From positions 3,125,001-3,189,000 of the forward strand of contig NZ_CP113948.1 in assembly GCF_026810365.1 (NCBI RefSeq): DNA of 64,000 bases, in the 5' to 3' direction. The notes under the pieces were generated by a model, which worked only from the letters and a program-made list of their open reading frames with translations, ran no database searches and was not told where the DNA came from. The position numbers and the translations under genes were made by a program. The DNA comes from Flavobacterium praedii (GTDB lineage Bacteria; Bacteroidota; Bacteroidia; Flavobacteriales; Flavobacteriaceae). Below, in pieces: positions 27,814 to 35,441 of the stretch (its first letter is position 1; each line of letters begins with the position of its first letter).

Positions 27814-30207
27814 ATGAAAAAGAATTATTCCTCTATTATAACTGTTGTCATCATCCTTGGGATTTTGGGGTTTTTATTTGCAACCCTTATGCCTTCGTGG
27901 TCACCAAATGAGGACAAAAAAGTTACGGAGTTTTCAACTAGCAGAGCCTTGGAACACATCAATGCGATTGCGAAACAACCGCATTATGTAGGTACCAAAA
28001 ACCATGAAGTTGTGGCCAACTACATCATCAAAGAATTGCAAAAACTGGGGCTGGAAACAACGGTTCAAGAAGGCTTTACGCTGAGCGATTGGGGGAATTT
28101 AGTAAAATCCAAAAACATAATGTGCCGCATCGAAGGCACTAAAAATACCAAAGCATTGCTCCTGCTCTCACATTATGACAGTGCACCACATTCGGTTTCG
28201 CACGGAGCGAGTGACGATGCGTCGGGCGTAGCGACTATTCTGGAAGGCGTTCGTGCCTTTTTGAATGCCAAAACCAAACACCAAAACGACATCATAATTC
28301 TTTTTACCGATGCAGAAGAATTGGGATTGAATGGTGCCGCGCTTTTCGTGACCCAACACCAATGGGCTAAGGAAGTTGGATTGGTATTAAACTTTGAAGC
28401 CCGAGGTTCTTCGGGACCGAGTTATATGCTGATGGAAACCAACAAAGGAAATGCAGGTTTGGTCAAAGAATTTGCCAAAGCAGGCGCTACCTATCCCGTT
28501 TCGAATTCATTGATGTACAGCATTTACAAAATGTTACCGAATGATACCGACTTAACGGTTTTTAGAGAGCAAGGTGACATACAAGGATTTAATTTTGCTT
28601 TTATCGACGACCATTTTAATTATCATACTGCTCAAGATGATGTGGCACATTTGGACAAAAGCACCTTGAAACACCAAGGTTCTTATTTGATGCCATTGTT
28701 GAATTATTTCTCGAATGCCGACTTGAATGCGACAACTTCGACAACCGATGATGTGTATTTCACGATTCCGTTTACGTTTATCAGTTATCCTTTTGACTGG
28801 GTGCTACCAATGACACTGATCGCTGCTGGTTTACTACTGATTTTAGTATTTCTGGGCAAAGCCAAAAGAATGCTAAAGTTGAATGATATTATGAAAGGCT
28901 TCTTTCCGTTTTTGGGTGCTTTGCTTTTTACCGGATTGATCACGTATTATGGATGGCAAGGATTATTGTTGTTGAATCCACAATACAATGATTTACTCAA
29001 TGGCTTTACATACAATGGTCACGATTACATTGCTGCTTTTGTATTATTGAGCCTTTCCATTTGCTTTTTCTTTTATCAAATTGCTTCCAAACCAAAAGTA
29101 ACGATGAACCATTATGTGATTCCACTAGTGTTTTGGATTGTGCTGAATGGTTTTCTGGCCAATAGTTTACGCGGTGCAGGGTTTTTGATTATTCCAGTAT
29201 ATTTTGGGTTGGTTGCTTTTGCAGTTTTTGTCTTTAGCCAAAGATCCAATTGGATTGTAAACCTCATCTGTGGAATTCCAGCGTTGCTCATTATTGCTCC
29301 ATTTATTCAAATGTTTCCAGTAGGTTTGGGATTGAAAGTGTTATTCGGAAGTGCAATTTTGACCGTTTTGGCATTTGCCTTGTTGTTGCCAATTTTTGGT
29401 GCTTTTACCAAAAAAGGAAGCTGGTCTTTATTGTTCTTTTTACTAGCAATTGCCTTTTTGGGCAAAGCACAATACCATTCGGGTTACGAATTGGGGGAGG
29501 CCAAATCCAATAGTTTGGTGTATTTGTATAATGGAGACACGAATAAAGCCTATTGGGTAACTTATGATACTAATCTCGATTCTTGGACAAAAGGTTATTT
29601 GGGTGAAAACCCGAAAAGTGCGAAGACCTTGAATAATTTGAAGTTGTTTAGCAAATACAATTCGGAGTTCACCTATGCTGCTGAAGCGCCAAACAAAGGA
29701 ATTGCCAAACCAACGATTACTTTTTTACAAGATAGCATAGTGGGTTTCAAAAGGTATTTAAAAATTCAAATCACTCCAAACCGAAAGGTAAATCGCTATG
29801 ATATTTTTGCTGATGAAATTATGACATTTTTCAATTTCAAAGCCAATGGAGTAAGTACTTTGGGGCAAAAAGGAACCGAATTGGAACGAAAAGGCAAAAA
29901 ATTATTGAGCTATTATGTAGTCAACAATGAACCACTTGTTTTGCAATTTACCATAAACAGAGCAACGATTCTCAATATGGATGTTATGGAAAGTTCTTTT
30001 GATTTGATGGTCAATCCAATTTTTTCAATGACTCCAAGAGAAGATTGGATGATGCCAACTCCTTTTGTATTGAATAATGCGGTAGTTATTACGCAAAAAA
30101 TTAAGCGAACTCTGAAATACATTGCGCCTATTGCGAATCCAGTTTTAATAAAACCAGAAGTGGCAGATAGTTTGAAAGTGGTCAAGGATAGTTTAAGGGT
30201 GAGATAA
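27814..30207 (+). CDS. M28-family zinc aminopeptidase with C-terminal membrane domain
   Basis: A 797-residue membrane-bound peptidase. A signal anchor (about 7-27) precedes the M28 catalytic domain. Its co-catalytic zinc motifs are SHYDSAPHSVSHGASDDASG, the catalytic Glu pair EELGLNGA, then EARG and a distal His in HFNYHTAQDD. From about residue 325 to 560 there are eight or nine hydrophobic segments, followed by a soluble beta-rich tail. The layout resembles eukaryotic FXNA/ER metallopeptidase-like proteins. The active site faces the periplasm. It likely trims peptides during nutrient uptake. Confidence 0.9.
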   Translation: MKKNYSSIITVVIILGILGFLFATLMPSWSPNEDKKVTEFSTSRALEHINAIAKQPHYVGTKNHEVVANYIIKELQKLGLETTVQEGFTLSDWGNLVKSKNIMCRIEGTKNTKALLLLSHYDSAPHSVSHGASDDASGVATILEGVRAFLNAKTKHQNDIIILFTDAEELGLNGAALFVTQHQWAKEVGLVLNFEARGSSGPSYMLMETNKGNAGLVKEFAKAGATYPVSNSLMYSIYKMLPNDTDLTVFREQGDIQGFNFAFIDDHFNYHTAQDDVAHLDKSTLKHQGSYLMPLLNYFSNADLNATTSTTDDVYFTIPFTFISYPFDWVLPMTLIAAGLLLILVFLGKAKRMLKLNDIMKGFFPFLGALLFTGLITYYGWQGLLLLNPQYNDLLNGFTYNGHDYIAAFVLLSLSICFFFYQIASKPKVTMNHYVIPLVFWIVLNGFLANSLRGAGFLIIPVYFGLVAFAVFVFSQRSNWIVNLICGIPALLIIAPFIQMFPVGLGLKVLFGSAILTVLAFALLLPIFGAFTKKGSWSLLFFLLAIAFLGKAQYHSGYELGEAKSNSLVYLYNGDTNKAYWVTYDTNLDSWTKGYLGENPKSAKTLNNLKLFSKYNSEFTYAAEAPNKGIAKPTITFLQDSIVGFKRYLKIQITPNRKVNRYDIFADEIMTFFNFKANGVSTLGQKGTELERKGKKLLSYYVVNNEPLVLQFTINRATILNMDVMESSFDLMVNPIFSMTPREDWMMPTPFVLNNAVVITQKIKRTLKYIAPIANPVLIKPEVADSLKVVKDSLRVR

Positions 30208-30249
30208 AAGGGATGATGTCACAAATTGTGATTACATACTAATAGACTT

Positions 30250-30282
30250 TTCTCAAAGGTTACAAATTGTGACCTTTGAGAA
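30250..30282. repeat. 33-bp near-perfect palindrome downstream of the M28 peptidase gene
   Basis: 16-bp arms, TTCTCAAAGGTTACAA and its complement, surround one base; one position would be a G-U pair in RNA. It begins 42 bp after the peptidase stop. It can form a strong hairpin and may end transcription, although no long T-run follows. Related words (CACAAATT) recur nearby at 30219 and 30309. Confidence 0.6.
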
Positions 30283-30388
30283 ATTTAAAAATTTAAAAAA
30301 TATGCGGTCACAAATTCTGATTGCTATCAAGCCTAACAAAAAAAGGAATGCATCGAAAACAATTTACTCAAGTTTATAGCAGTTCTAT

Positions 30389-30790
30389 TTATTTTCGAAA
30401 CCAATTTTCCATTTTAATTCCGTCTATATTCTCAAAATCTTTTGTGTTGTCTGTAACTAATGTCAATTTATTTACTACTGAAGTTACTCCAATTAACAAG
30501 TCAAATTCATCATTAATAGGTTTTCCTAATTTTCTTAAACGGACTTTTTCCTTAGCATATTTTTTAACGGAACTGTAGATTGGAATTATGGATATTCCGC
30601 TTACAAATAAGTCTACAGCTTTATGTGATTTTGTTGAATTTTCACTGTTTTCAGCTCCGAACCGAAGCTCAAAAACTGTTATTTCAGAGATGAAGCAGTT
30701 CTCTTTTCCTTTTTGTTTGATAATTTCATCTAAATTAAATTTTCCTCTTAAAAAGAAAACACAAATGTTTGTGTCTAATAAATATTGTAT
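30389..30790 (-). CDS. VapC-like PIN-domain toxin lacking a standard start codon
   Basis: Read on the minus strand from ATA at 30790-30788, this frame gives 133 residues: (M)QYLLDTNICVFFLRG ... CFISEITVFELRFGAE ... PINDEFDLLIGVTSV ... LTLVTDNTKDFENIDGIKMENW. That is a complete PIN domain with acidic residues D6, E41, D97 and D114/D118 expected to bind Mg for RNA cleavage. No ATG, GTG or TTG is available before the first catalytic Asp, and a stop lies just upstream. The expected start overlaps the antitoxin stop as TAATA, where TAATG would be normal. It is either translated from ATA/ATT through coupling, or a toxin silenced by one base change. Confidence 0.8.
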   Translation of the reverse strand: MQYLLDTNICVFFLRGKFNLDEIIKQKGKENCFISEITVFELRFGAENSENSTKSHKAVDLFVSGISIIPIYSSVKKYAKEKVRLRKLGKPINDEFDLLIGVTSVVNKLTLVTDNTKDFENIDGIKMENWFRK

Positions 30791-31029
30791 TAGAATTTAA
30801 TTTCTTTGGTTCTAAATTTTCTACTGGATTTAATTTCTTTTATAATTTCTTCTGCTGGTTTTTCGGAGCCGAAAGCTCCAAAAGATTCAAAAAAGCTATC
30901 TTTCTTGGAAGTTTTTTCTCTTTTTAAAGATCTAGTCAAACTTTCAATTAATTCAATTTTTGTTAATGAATTTAATCCTTCAAATAACATTGAATAGTTT
31001 TCTATAATATTTTTGTCAGTATAACTCAT
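30790..31029 (-). CDS. Presumed antitoxin of the VapC-like toxin
   Basis: A 79-residue, strongly charged small protein (MSYTDKNIIENYSMLFEGLNSLTKIELIESLTRSLKREKT ... KSSRKFRTKEIKF). The first half looks helical and dimer-forming; the second half (FFESFGAFGSEKPAEEIIKEIKSSRKF) is the kind of flexible tail that plugs a PIN active site. It ends exactly where the toxin frame begins (one shared base), the usual antitoxin-first order. The role is inferred from this partner and position; I see no recognised DNA-binding motif. Confidence 0.7.
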   Translation of the reverse strand: MSYTDKNIIENYSMLFEGLNSLTKIELIESLTRSLKREKTSKKDSFFESFGAFGSEKPAEEIIKEIKSSRKFRTKEIKF

Positions 31030-31117
31030 AAATATAATCTTTTTGTAAAGTTATGAATTCTTTTTTGTTTACAGAATTTTTCGGTAATATAACAACTAAC
31101 TGTTAATTTCATTCCAA

Positions 31118-31513
31118 TCAACAAGCACACTCAAATTTCTCTCCGTCTTTTTTCCCGCTCGTTCCCTCAGTTGCGTAACCGTCAAATTTCCACCATTCGA
31201 TTCCGCCTATTAATTCTTTTACTTTAAATCCCAACTTGGTCATATTCAAGGCGCCTTTTGTAGATGCATTACAACCAATTCCATCACAATAAGTCACATA
31301 CAAAACTTCTCTATCTAAATCAGCAGTGGTTTCAGGACTCATTTCGCGATGCGGAATGTTAATCGCATTTGGAATATGTTCCGCTTCAAATCCAAATGCT
31401 TTTCGGGCATCGAGAGCGATAACTTTTTCTCCATTGTTCAACGCATCAAATAAATCCGATGGATCCATTTCGAAGGCTAGTTTGTTTTCATAATGTTTTA
31501 CCTGTGCATCCAT
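31118..31513 (-). CDS. Rhodanese-domain protein
   Basis: A single-domain, 131-residue rhodanese-like protein. The candidate sulfur-carrying cysteine is C76 in VTYCDGIGCNAS, with C81 nearby. VIALDARKAFGFEAEHIPNAINIPHREM is the usual N-terminal rhodanese region, and GGIEWWKFDGY the end. The extra C-terminal tail finishes ECAC. It is transcribed divergently from the LysR regulator gene across a 147-bp gap holding a 33-bp palindrome, so it may be that regulator's target. The physiological sulfur acceptor is unknown. Confidence 0.85.
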   Translation of the reverse strand: MDAQVKHYENKLAFEMDPSDLFDALNNGEKVIALDARKAFGFEAEHIPNAINIPHREMSPETTADLDREVLYVTYCDGIGCNASTKGALNMTKLGFKVKELIGGIEWWKFDGYATEGTSGKKDGEKFECAC

Positions 31514-31577
31514 AATATTTTGTTTTTTAGTGTTATTGACAATCCAAAATTAAGCCAACTAAATTTATCATAAAAAC

Positions 31578-31610
31578 GAAAAGAATTCATGAGATAGATG
31601 AATTCTTTTC
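31578..31610. promoter_or_regulatory. Candidate LysR-type operator between divergent genes
   Basis: A perfect palindrome with 13-bp arms (GAAAAGAATTCAT and its complement) and a 7-bp spacer lies in the gap between the rhodanese gene and the LysR gene, 50 bp before the LysR ATG. LysR regulators commonly bind such sites and autoregulate from divergent promoters. An alternative is that it belongs to the set of 31-33-bp mobile palindromes in this window, though its centre is different from theirs. Confidence 0.5.
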
Positions 31611-31660
31611 ATGCAAATCCAAGTAGAAATTTTGTTCCTTTGTGAAAACAATTCTCAAAA

Positions 31661-32551
31661 ATGGAAATCAGACATTTAAGATTGATAAAAGCAATTGTCG
31701 AAGAAGGGAGCATCACCAAAGCGATTGACAAACTGCATTTGACACAATCGGCCTTGAGCCACCAACTCAAAGAAGCCGAATATCAGCTGGGTACGAAGAT
31801 TTTTTTGAGAACCAATAAAAAACTAATTCTGACCAAAGCTGGCGAGAAATTGTACGAAGTTGCCAATGAGATTCTCGATAAACTTTCGGAAACAGAATTA
31901 CAAATTAAGCAAATGGTTTTCGGTGAATTTGGCGAAATACGAATCAGCACCGAATGCTTTTCGAGTTACCATTGGTTGCCCTCGGTTTTGAAGCAATTTC
32001 ATCATTTGTATCCAAATGTCGAATTAAAAATTGTTACCGAAGCCACCCATTATCCGTTGCAAAAACTGCTGGATAATATAATCGACATTGGAATAGTCAG
32101 CGACCAGATCAAAGATGACAGAATAAAATACTTAGAACTTTTTCAGGATGAAGTCATGATGGTTGTATCTGAAAATCATCCTTGGACCAATAAGAAATAT
32201 GTAGTTCCCGAAGATTTTGCCAATGAACATTTAATCATTCATTCGCTACCGATGGAAACAGTTACGATTCATCAAATGGTTTTGGCTCCGGCAAAAATAA
32301 CGCCGAAAAAAATAACCGCATTGCCTCTTACCGAAGCCTCCATCGAAATGGTTAAGGCTGACATGGGTATAATGTCTATGGCAAAATGGGCGTTGCAGCC
32401 TTATTTAAAAAACAGTTCCATAAAAGCCATCAAAATCGGTAAAAACGGACTGAAAAGAAAACATTTCATCGCTATTAGAACTGAAAAGGAATATCCGGAC
32501 TATTTCAACCATTTTATTGGCTTTTTACAAACCGAAATCAATCTGCAATGA
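31661..32551 (+). CDS. LysR-family transcriptional regulator (MetR-like)
   Basis: A 296-residue LysR protein. The N-terminal winged helix-turn-helix reads EIRHLRLIKAIVEEGSITKAIDKLHLTQSALSHQLKEAEYQLGTKIFLR. The effector domain (about 90-295) contains STECFSSYHWLPSVLKQFHHLYP, close to the IECHSCIQWL region of E. coli MetR, which controls methionine synthesis with homocysteine as effector. I infer a sulfur or methionine link, which fits the divergent rhodanese gene, but this is not proven. Its stop overlaps the next start by 4 bp (ATGA). Confidence 0.88.
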   Translation: MEIRHLRLIKAIVEEGSITKAIDKLHLTQSALSHQLKEAEYQLGTKIFLRTNKKLILTKAGEKLYEVANEILDKLSETELQIKQMVFGEFGEIRISTECFSSYHWLPSVLKQFHHLYPNVELKIVTEATHYPLQKLLDNIIDIGIVSDQIKDDRIKYLELFQDEVMMVVSENHPWTNKKYVVPEDFANEHLIIHSLPMETVTIHQMVLAPAKITPKKITALPLTEASIEMVKADMGIMSMAKWALQPYLKNSSIKAIKIGKNGLKRKHFIAIRTEKEYPDYFNHFIGFLQTEINLQ

Positions 32552-32997
32552 ACTATTTAATTCGAGATTGCCAACCAAAAGATTTGAATGCAGTAGTCCA
32601 ACTATGTCAAAAACATGCTGAATATGAAAGAGCCACTTTTAATCCGATTGGAAAAGAAGATGGACTTAAAAATGCCTTGTTTGCTGAGCAACCCAAATTA
32701 TTTTGTTTGGTTGTCCAAGTCGATGAAACAATCGTTGGCTATGCCACTTATACTTTTGATTTCTCCACTTGGGATGCCACCACTTTTATGTACATGGATT
32801 GTTTGTTTCTTGAAGAAGAAGCCCGCGGTTTTGGGATTGGTGAGGCCTTAATCGAAAAATTAAAACAGATTGCAATAGCAGAAAATTGCATTAACATACA
32901 GTGGCAAACGCCAAAATTCAATGAGCGCGCGATTAAATTCTACCATCGCATTGGCGGGACGGGAAAAGAAAAAGTGCGTTTTTTTCTTGATTTATAA
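32548..32997 (+). CDS. GNAT family N-acetyltransferase
   Basis: A compact 149-residue acetyltransferase with the fold's main features: an acetyl-CoA loop in YMDCLFLEEEARGFGIGEALIEKL (R-G-x-G-I-G) and the C-terminal NERAIKFYHRIG motif. It resembles the single-domain GNATs close to diamine or small-amine acetyltransferases (N-terminus IRDCQPKDLNAVVQLCQKHAEYE). It overlaps both the LysR gene upstream (4 bp) and the next gene (1 bp), which indicates tight coupling. Confidence 0.87.
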   Translation: MNYLIRDCQPKDLNAVVQLCQKHAEYERATFNPIGKEDGLKNALFAEQPKLFCLVVQVDETIVGYATYTFDFSTWDATTFMYMDCLFLEEEARGFGIGEALIEKLKQIAIAENCINIQWQTPKFNERAIKFYHRIGGTGKEKVRFFLDL

Positions 32998-33821
32998 TGG
33001 GTAACAAAAAAAACAAAATGACACAAATAAGCATATTAGGTTGCGGTTGGTTGGGTTTGCCTTTGGCGGAAGACTTACTAGCAAATGAATTTTTAGTGAA
33101 AGGTTCCACTACATCCGAAAGTAAACTCGCAATATTAGAAAAATTAGAAATTAAACCCTTTTTGATTGCTCTTTCAGAAGACAAACCAATTGGAGACTTT
33201 ACTGATTTTCTAAAAGATTCATCAATTTTAATTATTGATATTCCGCCAAAACTCCGCGGTATAGAGAAAGAAAACTTTGTTTCCAAGATTAAAAACACAA
33301 TTCCGTTTATCGAAAAATCGACGATTACCAACGTACTTTTTGTAAGTTCTACTTCAGTTTACGGTGAGGCCAAACAAACCATTTCAGAAAATACCACTCC
33401 AAAACCCGATACCGAAAGTGGCAAACAATTGCTAGAGGTAGAATCGCTTTTGCAAAGTAATCCCCATTTCAAAACCACCATTCTCCGTTTTGGCGGGCTC
33501 ATAGGAGAAGACCGAAATCCAACCAAGTTTATGGCAGGAAAAGTAAATATTGAAAACCCAGAAACCCCAATCAACTTTATTCATCAAGAAGATTGTATTG
33601 GGATCATCTTAAAAATAATAGCTACCGATTCTTGGAACGAAATCTTCAACGGTGTTAGTCCATTTCATCCCTCAAGAGAAAAATATTATACTCAAAAAGC
33701 ATCCGAATTAGGTTTACCTTTGCCTCAATTTGATCACTCCAAACCATCAGTTGGCAAACTGATTCTAAGTGATAAAGTAGAAACAATTTTAGGTTATTCC
33801 TTTATTAAAACCAATTTATAA
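32997..33821 (+). CDS. NAD(P)-binding epimerase/reductase-like protein (YeeZ-type SDR)
   Basis: A 274-residue extended SDR relative. The Rossmann motif GCGWLGLPLAEDLL lies near the N-terminus (a GxGxxG variant), SSTSVYGEA holds the Ser and Tyr usual in this family, and FGGLIGEDRNP follows. It resembles E. coli YeeZ, whose substrate is unknown. ATG 32997 overlaps the previous stop as TAATG; ATG 33018 (MTQISILGCGWLG) is a good alternative start that leaves less N-terminal extension. It belongs to a four-gene operon starting with the LysR gene. Confidence 0.82.
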   Translation: MGNKKNKMTQISILGCGWLGLPLAEDLLANEFLVKGSTTSESKLAILEKLEIKPFLIALSEDKPIGDFTDFLKDSSILIIDIPPKLRGIEKENFVSKIKNTIPFIEKSTITNVLFVSSTSVYGEAKQTISENTTPKPDTESGKQLLEVESLLQSNPHFKTTILRFGGLIGEDRNPTKFMAGKVNIENPETPINFIHQEDCIGIILKIIATDSWNEIFNGVSPFHPSREKYYTQKASELGLPLPQFDHSKPSVGKLILSDKVETILGYSFIKTNL

Positions 33822-33822
33822 A

Positions 33823-34773
33823 TTGAGAACAAAAATACAAAACGCTTTTAAATCAAGAGTTAACGCTATCGGATTGCCCTTTTTGGCTTTGTGTTGGGTA
33901 AGTTTCTTTTGGGGAACGACTTGGCTGGCTTCCAAAGAAGGGGTCAAACACATGCCCGCATTACAACTCGCAGGAATAAGACAATTTATTGGTGGTTCCT
34001 TATATCTTACTTTTTTCCTCTTGAAGAAAACACCTTGGCCTAAAGGAAAACAATGGAAAAGCATTATTATTCTTAGTTTGCTCAATTTTGTTTTAAGCAA
34101 CGGACTCAGCACTTGGGGCGTGAAATACATCAGTAGCGGACTGGGCGCTATCATTGGCGCTATGGTTCCTTTGTGGATTGTGTTCATCAGCTTTTTTAAA
34201 GGCGAAAGAATCACTAGATTAGCCGTTTTAGGAATTATAATCTGTTTTGGTGGCGTTTGTGTTATTTTTTATGAACACCTACTCGATTTTTTAAAATCTG
34301 ATTTTCAATTTGGAATCGTACTTTCGATAGCGGCAACCATAACTTGGGCTTTTGGAACCTTGTACACAAAGAAAAAAGCAGCTAGTTTCAATCCCTATTT
34401 CAGCTTAGGACTGCAAATGTTTATCTCCAGTATTTTCCTGTTTGCTTTTGTTGGAGCAACGGGTTCAAGCATTCCGCTTTCTGAAATTCCATTAAATTCA
34501 TGGTTATCCATTGCCTATTTGGTAATCATTGGTTCCGTTTTAACCTTTATTGCATTTATCTATGCTTTGCAAAACCTACCTACAGAATTGAGTAGTTTGT
34601 ATGCCTATGTCAATCCGATAGTAGCGGTTATTTTGGGTTCTTTTATCTTTGGTGAACCATTAACGACTGCCATCGTCTTTGGCGGAAGCGTAACATTATT
34701 TGGCTTATATCTAATAAATTATGCCATGCGAAAAAAGAAAAACAGCAGTGAACCCATTACTGAGATTAGCTAA
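33823..34773 (+). CDS. EamA/DMT-superfamily transporter (TTG start)
   Basis: A 316-residue inner-membrane protein with ten hydrophobic segments in two EamA repeats, as in RhaT/YdcZ-type drug-metabolite exporters. Signature segments are SFFWGTTWLASKEG in TM1-2 and ATITWAFGTLYTKKKA at the start of the second repeat. There is no ATG before the first membrane span; TTG 33823, one base after the previous stop, is the most likely start. The tail is basic and cytoplasmic. The exported substrate is unknown. Confidence 0.88.
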   Translation: MRTKIQNAFKSRVNAIGLPFLALCWVSFFWGTTWLASKEGVKHMPALQLAGIRQFIGGSLYLTFFLLKKTPWPKGKQWKSIIILSLLNFVLSNGLSTWGVKYISSGLGAIIGAMVPLWIVFISFFKGERITRLAVLGIIICFGGVCVIFYEHLLDFLKSDFQFGIVLSIAATITWAFGTLYTKKKAASFNPYFSLGLQMFISSIFLFAFVGATGSSIPLSEIPLNSWLSIAYLVIIGSVLTFIAFIYALQNLPTELSSLYAYVNPIVAVILGSFIFGEPLTTAIVFGGSVTLFGLYLINYAMRKKKNSSEPITEIS

Positions 34774-34840
34774 ATTAGTGCTAAAAATAAGCGATAAAAA
34801 ATATTAGGAGCGAATGATTGGGCATTTTTAACATACATCG

Positions 34841-34909
34841 TTCCTGCCATTATTCCTAAACTTGCGAGCCGAACCCCGGCTCACAAGGTTTATCCCTTAT
34901 GTCAGGGCT
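34841..34909 (-). repeat. Hairpin element, copy 3 (AGCCCTGAC...GGCAGGAA family)
   Basis: On the minus strand it starts AGCCCTGACATAAGGGATAA and ends GGCAGGAA. The stem arms are 34861-34871 (CTTGCGAGCCG) and 34877-34887 (CGGCTCACAAG), one mismatch. Its ends are homologous with copies 1 and 2; its stem is not. It is in the 437-bp gap after the EamA gene together with MITE-like copy C. Confidence 0.65.
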
Positions 34910-34999
34910 AAAAGAAAACAATAGGCATTTTTGGGAATAATTAATTGTGATCAGTTGATAGTTAAACCCACGTAATTTATTGATTAATTGGCTACAGGC

Positions 35000-35133
35000 C
35001 AATGTCATTAAGTTAAGCTTTGTTTTTTCTCGCAAAGACGCAAAGTTAAGAGCCATTTCTTTGCGTCTTCGCGTCTTTGCGAGAGTTATATTTTGAAAAA
35101 GCGTAGTGAGAAACCCTTAACTTAATGACATTG
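35000..35133 (+). mobile_element. MITE-like element, copy C
   Basis: 134 bp with perfect 18-bp inverted ends CAATGTCATTAAGTTAAG (35000-35017 and 35116-35133). The abutting 10-bp flanks GGCTACAGGC (34990-34999) and AGCTATAGGC (35134-35143) match at eight positions. The interior has the TTTCTCGCAAAGACGC ... GCGTCTTTGCGAGAG palindrome and AAAAAGCGTAGTGAGAAA, in the same orientation as copy A. No protein is encoded. Confidence 0.83.
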
Positions 35134-35153
35134 AGCTATAGGCCTAAAAAAAC

Positions 35154-35185
35154 AAACCTATTCCATTTCAAAACGGAATAGGTTT
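35154..35185 (-). terminator. Intrinsic terminator of the ferredoxin-trhP-trhO group
   Basis: 11-bp perfect arms AAACCTATTCC and GGAATAGGTTT with a 10-nt loop and A/T runs on both sides. It lies 26 bp beyond the ferredoxin stop on the minus strand. Confidence 0.8.
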
Positions 35186-35210
35186 TTTTAGATTTACAGC
35201 AAAGAAAATT

Positions 35211-35441
35211 TTACGTTTCCTTCACCGAAATAATTTTCACAGGACAGGCTTTAGCAGCCAATTCACAACTTTCGACTATAGTGTGGTCAGGTGATTTCAA
35301 GGTATAAAACCCTTTGGCATTTACACTCTTAATCAACACCGATTTTCCGTCTTTTTTAGACATCTGGAATTGAACGGGTGCCATTTCTACACAATAATTG
35401 CACCCAATACATTTGTCTCTTTGCAGTGTTACAATAACCAT
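35211..35441 (-). CDS. Single-cluster 4Fe-4S ferredoxin
   Basis: A 76-residue ferredoxin. Cluster ligands are C11, C14, C17 (CIGCNYC) and C66 in KACPV, giving one 4Fe-4S centre; C59 is extra. Its start codon shares a base with the stop of the U32 protein gene upstream, so the two are translated together. That pairing suggests it supplies electrons to, or supports, the neighbouring Fe-S U32 enzyme, which is inference. It is soluble. Confidence 0.92.
   Translation of the reverse strand: MVIVTLQRDKCIGCNYCVEMAPVQFQMSKKDGKSVLIKSVNAKGFYTLKSPDHTIVESCELAAKACPVKIISVKET

Noticed and set aside
30321..30800. Two plus-strand frames of 70-85 codons
   Set aside because: They are antisense to the VapC-like PIN domain, which is a clear protein.
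34856..35056. 66-codon minus-strand frame
   Set aside because: It runs across hairpin element copy 3 and the left end of MITE-like copy C.
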